From assembly GCF_028475105.1 (NCBI RefSeq), contig NZ_CP116936.1, positions 3,161,501 through 3,225,500 of the forward strand: a stretch of DNA of 64,000 bases, read 5' to 3'. Both the position numbers and the translations under genes were made by a program. This DNA comes from Micromonospora sp. LH3U1 (GTDB taxonomy: Bacteria > Actinomycetota > Actinomycetes > Mycobacteriales > Micromonosporaceae). The notes below the pieces were generated by a model. It ran no database searches and was not told the DNA's origin. It saw nothing but the letters and a program-made list of their open reading frames with translations. Below are positions 45,260 through 53,855 of this stretch, piece by piece. Each line of letters opens with the position of its first letter. Within the stretch, counting starts at the first letter, position 1.

Positions 45260-46096
45260 GTGTCGAGTGAACTCGAACCGCGAAGCGGTGCGGCGGCACC
45301 CCGCCGGCCGGTGCGCGCCCTGACCCGCCTCGCGGGGGTGACCGTGCTCGCCGGGGCGCTGGTCGTCGGGGCGTCCGCCACCGCGGTCGCCGCGCCCGGC
45401 CCGTCGGCCGACGCCCTGAGCGCTTCCGCCGCGTCTGACACCGCAACCCGACCGCCGCGCACCACCCACGGGCCGTGCGCGTACACGGAGACGCCGGACG
45501 AGCCCGCGGCCCGGCCGGTGCCGCTGCCGCCCGACCCGCGACGCACCCCGGCCCGGGGCAGCGTCCGGGTGACGTTGGCGACCAACCACGGGCCGATCGG
45601 GTTGACGCTGGACCGGGCCGCCGCGCCGTGCACCGTACAGAGTTTCCTGCACCTGGTCGGCAAGCGCTTCTACGACCGCACCCCGTGCCATCGGCTCACC
45701 GCGTACCCCACGCTGAGCGTGTTGCAGTGCGGTGACCCGTCCGGCACCGGCGAGGGCGGCCCGGGATACCGGTACCGCGACGAACTGCCAACCGACCTGC
45801 CGCCGGCACCGACCGACCCGACCGGGGAGCGCCGGGTCTACGCCCGGGGCGTGCTGGCCATGGCCAACGCCGGGCCGGACACCAACGGCAGCCAGTTCTT
45901 CCTGGTGTACGCCAACTCCGCGCTACGCCCCAACTACACGATCTTCGGCGAGGTCGACGGGGCCGGCCTGGCCACCCTGGACCGGATCGCGGCCGGGGGA
46001 GTGGCGCCGACCGCCGAGGATCCGGCGCCGGTCGACGGCGCTCCCGCGCTGCCGGTGACCATCCGCAAGGCCGTCCGCTCGCACCACCACCACTGA
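45260..46096 (+). CDS. Secreted or anchored cyclophilin-type peptidyl-prolyl isomerase
   Basis: 278 residues from the GTG at 45260, just after AGGAGG. Residues 20-45 are a membrane/signal helix (ALTRLAGVTVLAGALVVGAS). The cyclophilin domain runs from about 98: VTLATNHGPIGLTLDRAAAP, TVQSFLHLVGKRFYDRTPCH and GVLAMANAGPDTNGSQFFLV (SQFF core), IFGEVDG. The natural end is SHHHH. It would fold proline bonds outside the cytoplasm. Confidence 0.92.
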   Translation: MSSELEPRSGAAAPRRPVRALTRLAGVTVLAGALVVGASATAVAAPGPSADALSASAASDTATRPPRTTHGPCAYTETPDEPAARPVPLPPDPRRTPARGSVRVTLATNHGPIGLTLDRAAAPCTVQSFLHLVGKRFYDRTPCHRLTAYPTLSVLQCGDPSGTGEGGPGYRYRDELPTDLPPAPTDPTGERRVYARGVLAMANAGPDTNGSQFFLVYANSALRPNYTIFGEVDGAGLATLDRIAAGGVAPTAEDPAPVDGAPALPVTIRKAVRSHHHH

Positions 46097-46102
46097 CCGT
46101 GC

Positions 46103-46137
46103 GGCGCGGTGGGTGACCGTCGGTCGCTCACCGCGCC
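46103..46137. terminator. Terminator hairpin between convergent genes
   Basis: GGCGCGGTG (46103-46111) and CACCGCGCC (46129-46137) with further partial pairing inside. It lies 7 bases after the cyclophilin stop. Confidence 0.6.
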
Positions 46138-46222
46138 AGCGGGTCGGGTAGCGCCAGCCGGCCGGAAATTCTCGGAAGCAGATCGGAACCGGTCCAACCG
46201 GATTCTGACGCAGTTCCGGCCG

Positions 46223-47260
46223 TCACGTCGAGCGAGGCGACCCGGTCAGCGGGGCGGCGGTGCTGTCGCGCACCACAAGTTCCGTGGCGAGCTCCACCCG
46301 CGGCGAGTCGATGCCCTCGCCCTGGGCCAGGCGCAGCACGGTCCGTGCCGCCAACCGTCCCATCTCGACCAACGGTTGGCGCACGGTGGTCAGCGGTGGT
46401 GAGGCCCAGCGGGCCTCCGGCAGATCGTCGAAACCGACGACGCTCACGTCGTCCGGCACGCGTAGCCCTCGCCGCCGGATGGCCTCGTAGACGCCGAAGG
46501 CCATCTGGTCACTGGCGGCGAAGATGCCGGTCGGCGGATCGGCGAGGTCGAGCAGTGCCGTCCCGCCAGCGAACCCGGAGGCGTGGTAGAAATCGCCCGG
46601 GTAGATCAGCACGTCGTCAACCGGCACCCCGGCGCTTTCCAGCCCGGCCCGGTAACCGTCGAGTCGCGCACGGCTGCAGAGCAGGGTCGTCGGCCCGGCC
46701 ACGAAGCCGATGCGCCGGTGCCCGATCGAGAGCAGGTGTTCGGTGGCGGCGAGCCCGCCGGCCCAGTTGGTGGCGCCGATCGTCGGCACGTCCATCGCCG
46801 GTACGCCGGCCGGGTCGACGACCACCACCGGCACGTTGAGGCGACGCAGTTGCGCGTGCAGCGGCGGGCTCAGGTGCGAGGTCACGAAGATGACGCCGTC
46901 GGTGGCCCGGGTGCGCAGGTTCTGCAACCACTGCCGGGCCGCGGTGGGCTGCCGGTGGATCGCCGAAACGACCGTGCCGACGCCCGCGCCGTGCCCGACA
47001 TCCTCCACGCCCCGGATGATTTCCACGGCCCAGGGGCTGTCCAGGTCGTTGAAGACCAGGTCGACGAGGCCGGCACGGCGGACGCTGCGGCTGGTGCGAC
47101 GTCGGTAGCCGTGGTGGCGCAGCAACTCCTCGACGCGCTCCCGGGTGTCCGGGGCCACATCGGACCGACCGTTGAGCACCCGCGACACGGTCGGCACCGA
47201 CACCCCGGCCTCCCGCGCGATCGCGGTAATGGTCACCCTGCGTCCGTCTTCAGCGCCCAC
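46223..47260 (-). CDS. LacI-family transcriptional regulator
   Basis: 345 residues from the GTG at 47260 (AAGGAG 8-13 bases before). The HTH is VTITAIAREAGVSVPTVSRV, then LNGRSDVAPDTRERVEELL. The sensory domain ends VSVVGFDDLPEARWASPPLT and TVRQP. The gene is monocistronic, so its target genes are elsewhere. A 13-base palindrome lies about 150 bp upstream and could be its operator. Confidence 0.93.
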   Translation of the reverse strand: MGAEDGRRVTITAIAREAGVSVPTVSRVLNGRSDVAPDTRERVEELLRHHGYRRRTSRSVRRAGLVDLVFNDLDSPWAVEIIRGVEDVGHGAGVGTVVSAIHRQPTAARQWLQNLRTRATDGVIFVTSHLSPPLHAQLRRLNVPVVVVDPAGVPAMDVPTIGATNWAGGLAATEHLLSIGHRRIGFVAGPTTLLCSRARLDGYRAGLESAGVPVDDVLIYPGDFYHASGFAGGTALLDLADPPTGIFAASDQMAFGVYEAIRRRGLRVPDDVSVVGFDDLPEARWASPPLTTVRQPLVEMGRLAARTVLRLAQGEGIDSPRVELATELVVRDSTAAPLTGSPRST

Positions 47261-47408
47261 CCGCGTCTCCTTCACACCGAGCCGGAAGAACGACCACAAG
47301 ACGTCGCCAACCGAGTGTCCCGAAACGGTGCGCCCGTTCCACGCGTCATCTTGCCTCACGGGTAGGGGTTGACAACACGCCAGGTCGGTTCGAGATTCGT
47401 CGGAGTTA

Positions 47409-47421
47409 CGGAAACTTTCCG
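47409..47421. promoter_or_regulatory. LacI-type operator palindrome CGGAAACTTTCCG
   Basis: The sequence is a perfect 13-base palindrome with one central base, the form of many actinobacterial LacI sites. It is 150 bases upstream of the LacI start. Confidence 0.5.
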
Positions 47422-47633
47422 GAAGCCTCTCGGACACCTTCCGCCGGGCGGTTCTGCGGTGTCCTTCGAAGGGGCCACGGGCGCTCCACGCGTACGCCCA
47501 GCGCGCCCCGCCGCCGCAGCTGGCGCCCGGAGCCCGATGCGCCCTTTGTCCGGTCTGTGCACGAACAGCGGTGCCCCCGCGAAACCGTGGCGTTCGTCGG
47601 AACTGCTGCGTCCCCCTCCCCGGGGTCGGCCGA

Positions 47634-47704
47634 GCGATCTTGCAGATTCGGTCGCGGTTTTGCGCGAGATATCCCTTAGGTCGGGGCAGAAAGTGCAAGA
47701 TCGC
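47634..47704. repeat. 71-bp element with 11-bp terminal inverted repeats
   Basis: GCGATCTTGCA (47634-47644) and TGCAAGATCGC (47694-47704) are perfect inverted ends. The length is almost the same as that of the element near rox, but the ends differ. It encodes nothing. Confidence 0.6.
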
Positions 47705-47774
47705 GTGGGTGTCTCCGGGGGTGAGGTCTGGTGAAGGGGATTTCGGCGGGTCGCCGGGCTGATAGACAGGGCTG

Positions 47775-48617
47775 GTGGGTCGCCGCATCGTCGTCGTGCT
47801 TGCGCTTGCCGCGCTGCTTGGTGGCTGCTCGCGGTCGGAGCCGCGCCCCGCGCCGGCCGCGCCACAGCCGACGCCGCAGCCGACGCCGGTGAGTTCCACC
47901 CCTACGCCGACCCCCGCCGAGAGGCTGCCGGGGTTCGTGGTGCTGACCGACGTCGACCCGCGTATCCAGACCGACATCCGGTACGCGACTCCGCACAACT
48001 TCGTCGGCCGCCCGATCACCGGCTACCGCGAGCCGCTGTGCCTGGTCACCCGACAGGCAGCCGACGCGTTGCGCCGCGTGCAGGACGCCGCGCTGGCCGG
48101 TGGGCACAGCCTCAAGGTGTACGACTGCTACCGCCCGCAGCCGGCGGTGGACGACTTCGTGGCCTGGTCGAAGCGCCCCGGTGAGCAGGAGACCAAGGCC
48201 GAGTTCTACCCGGATGTGGCCAAGAACCGGCTCTTCGCCGAGGGTTACATCGGGGCGCCCACCGCGCACAGCCGCGGGAGCACCCTGGACCTGACCCTGG
48301 TCGACGAGCCGGCTGCCAGCCAACCCCCGTACCGGGCCGGTCAGCCGCTGGTCGCCTGCACCGCGCCACGTGGGCAGCGCTTCGCCGACAACAGCGTCGA
48401 CATGGGTACGGGCTTCGACTGCTTCGACTCCCGGGCGCACACCGCCGACCCTCGCATCACGGGGACGGCGCGGGACAACCGCCGGTTGTTGCAGGGGTTG
48501 ATGACCGACGCCGGGTTCGTCAACTACGACCGTGAGTGGTGGCACTACAGCCTCCGCGACGAGCCGTACCCGGACACGTTCTTCGCCGCGCCGGTCGCTC
48601 GCTCCTCGGTCGGCTGA
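47775..48617 (+). CDS. VanX-like D-Ala-D-Ala dipeptidase lipoprotein
   Basis: 280 residues from the GTG at 47775. The lipobox is LAALLGGC (Cys18), followed by a Pro/Thr-rich tether. The M15D domain has all catalytic landmarks: YRPQ at 119-122 (Arg120), TAHSRGSTLDLTL (zinc ligands His165, Asp172) and DREWWHYSL (Glu254, His257). It would cleave D-Ala-D-Ala or related dipeptides outside the cell membrane, in wall recycling. The lipid anchor distinguishes it from cytoplasmic VanX of vancomycin resistance; no vanHA genes are near. Confidence 0.92.
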   Translation: MGRRIVVVLALAALLGGCSRSEPRPAPAAPQPTPQPTPVSSTPTPTPAERLPGFVVLTDVDPRIQTDIRYATPHNFVGRPITGYREPLCLVTRQAADALRRVQDAALAGGHSLKVYDCYRPQPAVDDFVAWSKRPGEQETKAEFYPDVAKNRLFAEGYIGAPTAHSRGSTLDLTLVDEPAASQPPYRAGQPLVACTAPRGQRFADNSVDMGTGFDCFDSRAHTADPRITGTARDNRRLLQGLMTDAGFVNYDREWWHYSLRDEPYPDTFFAAPVARSSVG

Positions 48618-48619
48618 TC

Positions 48620-49807
48620 TCAGGTCCAGTAGAGGATTCGGCAGGCGGGCACCCGCGCCGCGAGTTCGGTGTGGAACCATTCGCGCAGCTCGGCCATGGT
48701 GTCGCGCGGGTAGACGTACTTCACCGCGCCGAACTTGCCGTGCTTGCGGGTGCGCGATTCCTCGTCCATCTCCAGCCGGGTCCGCGGGTACCAACCCAGC
48801 AGCACCTCCTTGCTGCCGGGGGTGAACCGGTGGGTGATCAGCTCAGCGGTCAGGTCCAGTTCCGGCACCCCCTCGACCGACGCGCGGATCTGGTCGAGCA
48901 ACTCGCCGTAGCGCTCCGGCCAGTCGGGCAGAGCGATGATCGGCGCGATGGTCAGCCCGACCGGGTAGCCGTCGAGTGCGAGCCGGCGCAGCGCGGCCAA
49001 CCGGTCCGGCACCCGGGCGGTGCCGCCCTCGAATCGTTCACTCACCGGGGCGCAGTTGACGCTGAACCGGACCCGGGTCCGGCCCGCGTGCGGCAGCCCG
49101 ACGAAGGTGTCCACATCGGCGTACTTGGTGGTCCAGCGCAGCTGCACCGGCGCGTCCCAGTCGGCGAAGTGCTGCACGGCCTGTCGCCAACTACCGGTCA
49201 GGTGCTCCAACGCCAGGGGGTCGGTGTAGCAGGACGCCTCGAAGGTGGTGCCCTCGTCGGCACGCCGCGCGTTGCGGCTGGTCACCGTTCCGCGCCCGGC
49301 GTACGTGGTCAGCCCGGCCAGGATGTCGTCGAGGTCCGCGTACACCCGGGTCACCGGCGGGCCGGACAACGATCCGGCGAGGTAGCAGTACTGGCAGTGC
49401 GCCGGGCAGCCCTCGGCCAGGTCCACCCGCCAGTCGGCGCTGGGCGCGATGGGTTGCAGGGTGCGCCGCGAGGGTGGGCTCACCACGATCGCCATGGTCG
49501 CCTTGGCCCGGGCGTACGTCTCCCGGTCGGTCTGCCCGCGTACCCCGGTGAGTCGGTTGGATCGTAGGTGTTCCACCTCGATGCCCTGTGCCTGCACTCG
49601 TTCGACGATCCGTTGGCCGTGCGGGTGTTCGAGCGCGGCCGGGGTGGCCACCACCCGGCCCGGGGTCCAGCGGCGTGCCGACCTGGCTGGCGGCGCGAGG
49701 CCGGCGAGGTCCCGGGTCGGCACCCACTCGCCGCTGGCGTCGTGCGGCGCGGCGGGCACGTCCACGGCGAGCGGCTGGTCGACGTCGACGGCGTCCGGGC
49801 TGGTCAT
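48620..49807 (-). CDS. splB: Spore photoproduct lyase family radical SAM protein
   Basis: 395 residues from the ATG at 49807. The radical SAM cluster motif is EGCPAHCQYCYL (Cys134, 138, 141). A later EASCYTDPLALEHLTGSW carries Cys193, in the place of the hydrogen-donor Cys of spore photoproduct lyase. The end RILYWT is typical. The enzyme repairs the UV-made thymine dimer of spore DNA, which fits a spore-forming actinomycete. It ends 3 bases after the convergent VanX-like stop. Confidence 0.88.
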   Translation of the reverse strand: MTSPDAVDVDQPLAVDVPAAPHDASGEWVPTRDLAGLAPPARSARRWTPGRVVATPAALEHPHGQRIVERVQAQGIEVEHLRSNRLTGVRGQTDRETYARAKATMAIVVSPPSRRTLQPIAPSADWRVDLAEGCPAHCQYCYLAGSLSGPPVTRVYADLDDILAGLTTYAGRGTVTSRNARRADEGTTFEASCYTDPLALEHLTGSWRQAVQHFADWDAPVQLRWTTKYADVDTFVGLPHAGRTRVRFSVNCAPVSERFEGGTARVPDRLAALRRLALDGYPVGLTIAPIIALPDWPERYGELLDQIRASVEGVPELDLTAELITHRFTPGSKEVLLGWYPRTRLEMDEESRTRKHGKFGAVKYVYPRDTMAELREWFHTELAARVPACRILYWT

Positions 49808-49899
49808 CCGGCCGGAGTACCCGTTGCCGTAGGAATCCCACCCGACAGGCCGGCCCACGATTGACGACACGCGGCGTGAAGGAATAACCTTCCGTCTAT

Positions 49900-49918
49900 C
49901 TGTAAACCTTGTGAACAG
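49900..49918. promoter_or_regulatory. Imperfect inverted repeat upstream of the ThuA gene
   Basis: CTGT at 49900-49903 and ACAG at 49915-49918, with partly paired bases between (TGTnnAC-type half-sites). It lies 50-70 bases before the start codon. Its role is unknown. Confidence 0.3.
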
Positions 49919-49968
49919 ATGATTCAGGTCGACGCGGCGGCGCGCGTCCCCATCGAAGGGACGATCAG

Positions 49969-51285
49969 GTGATCGCAGAACTCTCCACCCGTACCAGACG
50001 GATCTTGTCGATGTTCGTCGCCCTCATCGTCGCGCTGAGCGCCGGCCTCGCGGTCAACGCCTCGCGTCTCGCGCAGGCCGCGCCGACGTTCAAGGTCCTG
50101 GCCTTCTACAACGGCACCTGGGACGCCGCGCACATCGACTTCGTCAAAGACGCCCGGGCCTGGTTCCCGCAGGCCGCCGCCCAGCACGGCTTCTCCTGGG
50201 AGGCCACCAACAACTGGGGCCTGCTGAACACCGCCAACCTGGCCCAGTACAAGGTCGTCATGTTCCTCGACGACGCGCCGCCCACCGCGCAACGGGCCGC
50301 GTTCCAGCAGTACATGCAGAATGGCGGGGCGTGGCTGGGCTTCCACGTCAGCGCGTGGACCGACAACCCGTCGAGCTGGAGTTGGTACTACAACACCTTC
50401 CTCGGCACCGGCGCCTTCCAGACGAACACCTGGGGCCCCACCCGGGTCACGCTGCGCGCCGACAACCGCACCCACGCCGCCACCCGCAACCTGCCCGCGA
50501 CGTTCCCCTCGTCGATCAGCGAGTGGTACTCCTGGAGCAACGACCTGCGGCAGAACCCGAACATCGACATCCTCGCCTCGATCGACCCGTCCAGCTTCCC
50601 GGTCGGCACCGACCCCAACCAGTCCTGGTACAGCGGCTACTACCCGCTCGTGTGGAGCAACCGGCAATACAAGATGCTCTACGCCAACTTCGGCCACAAC
50701 GCGATGGACTACAGCACCAACACCGGGCTGTCCTCCACCTTCGACAGCGCGCAGCAGAACCGGCTGCTGATCGACGGGTTGCACTGGCTCGCCGGGGTCG
50801 GCACCAGCCCCACCCCGACACCGACGCCGACCCCCACGGCCGGCCCGATCTCGCCGACCGCCTGGCACACCGTGGTCAATCGCGGCAACGGCAAGTGCGT
50901 GGACGCGCGGGCCGCCGCCAGCGCGAACGGCACGGCCATTCAGCAGTACGCGTGCAACAGCAGCGCCGCGCAGCAGTACCAGTTCGCGCCGACCAGTGGC
51001 GGCTACCTGCGGGTCAACAACCGCAACAACAGCGCCCAGGTGATCGACGTGACAAACGTGTCGACCGCCGACTCGGCGCCGATCCAACTCTGGTCCTACA
51101 GCGGCGGCAACAACCAGCAGTGGCGGGCCGAATCGGAGGGCGGCGGCTACTACCGCCTGGTCAACCGACTCAGCGGCAAGTGTCTCGACGTGCCCGGGGC
51201 GTCCACCGCGGACAGCGTCCAGCTCATTCAGTACACCTGCAACGGCACCGCCGCGCAGTCCTTCCGGCTGGTGCCGCAGCCCTGA
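49969..51285 (+). CDS. Secreted ThuA-domain protein with a ricin-type lectin domain
   Basis: 438 residues from the GTG at 49969. A signal peptide ends near residue 38 (RLAQAAP). Residues 40-285 are a ThuA-like, class I glutamine-amidotransferase-like fold (FKVLAFYNGTWDAAHIDFVK, then GGAWLGFHVSAWTDNPSSWS). A Thr-Pro repeat linker follows (TPTPTPTPTAGP). Residues 305-438 are a beta-trefoil carbohydrate-binding domain with two visible QxW-type units (SGGNNQQWRAESEGGGYYRL, GKCLDVPGASTADSVQLIQY). It probably acts on polysaccharide; ThuA's catalytic role is uncertain. Confidence 0.9.
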   Translation: MIAELSTRTRRILSMFVALIVALSAGLAVNASRLAQAAPTFKVLAFYNGTWDAAHIDFVKDARAWFPQAAAQHGFSWEATNNWGLLNTANLAQYKVVMFLDDAPPTAQRAAFQQYMQNGGAWLGFHVSAWTDNPSSWSWYYNTFLGTGAFQTNTWGPTRVTLRADNRTHAATRNLPATFPSSISEWYSWSNDLRQNPNIDILASIDPSSFPVGTDPNQSWYSGYYPLVWSNRQYKMLYANFGHNAMDYSTNTGLSSTFDSAQQNRLLIDGLHWLAGVGTSPTPTPTPTPTAGPISPTAWHTVVNRGNGKCVDARAAASANGTAIQQYACNSSAAQQYQFAPTSGGYLRVNNRNNSAQVIDVTNVSTADSAPIQLWSYSGGNNQQWRAESEGGGYYRLVNRLSGKCLDVPGASTADSVQLIQYTCNGTAAQSFRLVPQP

Positions 51286-51300
51286 CACCCACTGATACGT

Positions 51301-51346
51301 CCCCGGCCAGGGTGATCCCCGACGTGACGGATCACGCTGGCCGGGG
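51301..51346 (+). terminator. 18-base terminator stem after the ThuA-ricin gene
   Basis: CCCCGGCCAGGGTGATCC (51301-51318) pairs with GGATCACGCTGGCCGGGG (51329-51346) with one mismatch and a 10-base loop. Confidence 0.8.
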
Positions 51347-51430
51347 GCCGGCGGGCCGGTTATTCGGTTGCCCGCCCCGCGACGGGCTGCTGAACTAGCC
51401 GAAACCGCCACCAACATCCAGGGAGTAACA

Positions 51431-51541
51431 ATGCGCGCTGCGTCGATGTCCGATCAGAAGGGACCTGCCGCCTACCTGAAGGACCTGACGCTGCGTGAAA
51501 ACCCTGAACCTCGGCATCCTGGCTCACGTCGATGCCGGTAA
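51431..51541 (+). CDS. Upstream ORF overlapping the start of the tetracycline-resistance-type gene
   Basis: 36 residues (MRAASMSDQKGPAAYLKDLT and on), with GGGAG 5 bases before the ATG at 51431. It runs in a different frame and ends 47 bases inside the main gene. It has a far better ribosome site than the main gene. It may act as a translated leader, although chance occurrence in GC-rich DNA cannot be excluded. Confidence 0.45.
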   Translation: MRAASMSDQKGPAAYLKDLTLRENPEPRHPGSRRCR

Positions 51542-53492
51542 GACCAGCCTGACCGAGCGGCTGTTGCACGACGTCGGTGTGACCGACCAACTCGGCAGTG
51601 TCGACGCGGGCAGCACCCGTACGGACTCGCTGGCATTGGAGCGGCAACGCGGAATCACCATCCGCTCGGCTGTCGTCTCCTTCGTGCTGGACGACGTGAC
51701 CGTCAACCTGATCGACACTCCCGGTCACCCGGACTTCATCGCCGAGGTCGAGCGGGTACTCGACGTGCTCGACGGCGCGGTGCTGGTGGTCTCCGCGGTG
51801 GAGGGGGTGCAACCGCAGACCCGGGTGCTGATGCGGACCCTGCGCCGGCTGCGCATCCCGACGTTGATCTTCCTGAACAAGGTCGACCGGGCCGGGGCGG
51901 ACCCCGAGCGGGTCGTACGAGCCGTCGCGGAGAAGCTCACCCCGGCTGTGGTGGCAATGGGCTCGGTGGCGGCACCGGGGACCCGCGGCGCCCGCTGCAC
52001 GCCGTACGGGCCCGCCGACGTCGCCTTCACCGACCGGTTGCTCGACCTGCTCGCCGGACAGGATGACGTGCTGTTCGCCGACTGGGTGGCGGACGCGTCG
52101 TCGCTGCCGTACTCCCGACTGCGCCGCGCCTTGGCGGCGCGGACCGGCAGCGCGCTGGTTCAGCCCGTGTTCGCCGGCTCGGCCATGACCGGCGCCGGGG
52201 TGGACGCGCTGATCGCCGGGATCACCGAACTGCTGCCCACCATCCAGGGCGATGTCGATGCCCCGCTCTCCGGCACCGTGTTCGCCATCGAACGGGGCCC
52301 GGCGGGGGAGAAGATCGCCCTGGTCCGGCTCTTCGCCGGCACGATCCAGGTCCGTGACCGGGTCCGCGTCGGCGCCGCCGACGCGGTGCTGGTCACGGCG
52401 ATACGAGTCGTCACCCACGGGGCCGATGCCGTGGCGTCGTCGGTCGGCGCCGGCCACATCGCCCGACTGTGGGGCCTGACGGACGCGCGGATCGGCGACC
52501 CGGTCGGCGTACCTCCCGAACGTGCGGGCGTGGACCGCCACTTCGCGCCGCCCACCCTGGAGACCGTGGTGGTGCCGGCGCGCTCCGTCGACCGGGTCGC
52601 GCTGCACGCCGCGCTCACTCAGCTCGCCGAGCAGGATCCGCTGATCAACCTGCGGCAGGACGACCGGCAGCACGAGCTCAGCGTGTCGCTCTACGGCGAG
52701 GTGCAGAAGGAGGTCATCCAGGCCACCCTGGCCGACGACTTCGGCGTGGCGGTCACCTTCCAGGAGACCAGCACGGTGCACGTGGAGCGGGTGTGCGGCC
52801 CCGGCGCGGCGGTCGAGGTGATCGCCGTGGCGCCCAACCCGTTCCTGGCCACCGTCGGGCTGCGGATCACGCCGGCGCCGACCGGTGCCGGGGTGAGTTT
52901 CCGGCTCGGCGTCGAGCTGGGCTCGATGCCACCGGCCTTCTTCGCCGCCGTGGAGGAGACGGTGCGCCACACCCTCCGCCAGGGCCCTCACGGGTGGGAG
53001 GTCCTCGACTGCGAGGTGACGATGACCCACGCCGGGTACTGGGCGCGGCAGAGTCACTCCCACGGCACCTTCGACAAGAGCATGTCCAGTACGGCGGGGG
53101 ACTTCCGACATCTCACCCCGCTGGTGCTGATGACCGCGCTCAGCCGTGCCGGCACGCAGGTCCACGAGCCGGTGCACCGCTTCCGGCTGGAGGTGCCGGG
53201 TGACGTCCTCGGCACCCTGCTGCCCGCGCTCAGCCGGCTGGACGCGGTGCCGACCCACACCACCGGCCAGGGCGCGTCCTACCTCGTGGAGGGCGAGATC
53301 CCGGCTGGTCTGGTGCATGCTCTGGAGCGCCGCCTGCCCGCGCTCACCCGGGGTGAGGGCGTGTTGGAGACCGAGTTCGACCGCTACCGACCGGTGCGTG
53401 GTCCCGCCCCCACCCGAGCCCGCTGGGACCACAATCCGCTGGACCGCAAGGAGTATCTGCTGGCGGTCGCCCGCCGGGTCGGCGGCCGGTAG
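51495..53492 (+). CDS. Tet(M)/OtrA-type ribosomal protection GTPase
   Basis: 665 residues from the GTG at 51495. It starts with the family pattern TLNLGILAHVDAGKTSLTER, then RGITIRSAV, LIDTPGHPDFIAEV and IFLNKVDRAGADP, all G-motifs of an EF-G-like translational GTPase. The C-terminal part has the EF-G IV-like loop region (HSHGTFDKSMSSTAGDFRHL). Such proteins remove tetracycline from the ribosome. It carries its own upstream ORF and lies downstream of a terminator. Relation to self-resistance or a housekeeping role is not fixed by sequence. Confidence 0.9.
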   Translation: MKTLNLGILAHVDAGKTSLTERLLHDVGVTDQLGSVDAGSTRTDSLALERQRGITIRSAVVSFVLDDVTVNLIDTPGHPDFIAEVERVLDVLDGAVLVVSAVEGVQPQTRVLMRTLRRLRIPTLIFLNKVDRAGADPERVVRAVAEKLTPAVVAMGSVAAPGTRGARCTPYGPADVAFTDRLLDLLAGQDDVLFADWVADASSLPYSRLRRALAARTGSALVQPVFAGSAMTGAGVDALIAGITELLPTIQGDVDAPLSGTVFAIERGPAGEKIALVRLFAGTIQVRDRVRVGAADAVLVTAIRVVTHGADAVASSVGAGHIARLWGLTDARIGDPVGVPPERAGVDRHFAPPTLETVVVPARSVDRVALHAALTQLAEQDPLINLRQDDRQHELSVSLYGEVQKEVIQATLADDFGVAVTFQETSTVHVERVCGPGAAVEVIAVAPNPFLATVGLRITPAPTGAGVSFRLGVELGSMPPAFFAAVEETVRHTLRQGPHGWEVLDCEVTMTHAGYWARQSHSHGTFDKSMSSTAGDFRHLTPLVLMTALSRAGTQVHEPVHRFRLEVPGDVLGTLLPALSRLDAVPTHTTGQGASYLVEGEIPAGLVHALERRLPALTRGEGVLETEFDRYRPVRGPAPTRARWDHNPLDRKEYLLAVARRVGGR

Positions 53493-53504
53493 CGGCGATA
53501 TCCA

Positions 53505-53533
53505 TTGCGGACGCGCCGCGGCCCTCCTACTCT
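53505..53533 (+). promoter_or_regulatory. Promoter of the leader ORF/rtcB region
   Basis: TTGCGG (53505-53510), exactly 17 bases, then TACTCT (53528-53533). The transcript would start about 35-40 bases before the leader ORF and 310 bases before rtcB. Confidence 0.45.
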
Positions 53534-53576
53534 CGTCGGTGCAAGGTCAACCGACGACACCCCGAGGGAGTACGCC

Positions 53577-53702
53577 ATGTCGCGACGCGTCCGCACCGAT
53601 GCCGCCTGGCGCCTGCTCCCTGCCGGCGCCCCTGCTCTCACCAACGCCAAAACCCGTGCCTGCCGACCATTGCGGTGCCTCGGGCCGGGGTGGCGCGACT
53701 GA
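53577..53702 (+). CDS. Arg-rich 41-residue leader ORF upstream of rtcB
   Basis: The ATG at 53577 follows GAGGGAG and the frame runs to TGA at 53700-53702. It begins MSRRVRTDAAWRLLPAGAPA and is rich in Arg (9 of 41). It has no known domain. Its place between a promoter and a hairpin suggests a regulatory leader peptide for rtcB. Confidence 0.45.
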   Translation: MSRRVRTDAAWRLLPAGAPALTNAKTRACRPLRCLGPGWRD

Positions 53703-53725
53703 CGCCGACGCTGACGCGTCCGCCG

Positions 53726-53755
53726 GCCGCCCATCCCACAGGGATCGGGCGGCCA
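53726..53755 (+). terminator. Possible attenuator hairpin between the leader ORF and rtcB
   Basis: GGCCGCCC (53726-53733) pairs with GGGCGGCC (53748-53755), and the inner ATCCC/GGGAT continues the stem. It is followed by ATTTC. The region 53756-53855 after it has no other clear feature and holds the ribosome site of rtcB. Confidence 0.5.
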
Positions 53756-53855
53756 TTTCGTATCCGCGTACCGCCGCCGAAACCCGGACGGTCGACGCAT
53801 GATCATTAACGGTCACTGTTCGACGGTGGCCACGGCACGACACAAGGAGACCACG

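Larger units (their letters stand above)
47261..47774. other. 514-bp intergenic region, LacI / VanX-like
   Basis: No gene is supported; the open frame on the plus strand from 47369 shows no family pattern and no ribosome site. It holds a LacI-type palindrome, a TTGACA at 47369-47374 on the plus strand, and a 71-bp element with inverted ends. Confidence 0.6.

Noticed and set aside
46076..46096. Run of four His at the C-terminus of the cyclophilin, resembling a cloning tag
   Set aside because: It is only four residues, is encoded by ordinary CAC codons in continuous native sequence, and is followed by a natural terminator.
47369..47734. Plus-strand ORF in the LacI/VanX gap
   Set aside because: It crosses the inverted-repeat element and has no ribosome site or family pattern, although a TTGACA lies at its start.
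47775..48617. Vancomycin-resistance vanX
   Set aside because: It is a lipoprotein outside the membrane and has no vanH, vanA or vanRS neighbours, so a wall-recycling role is more likely.
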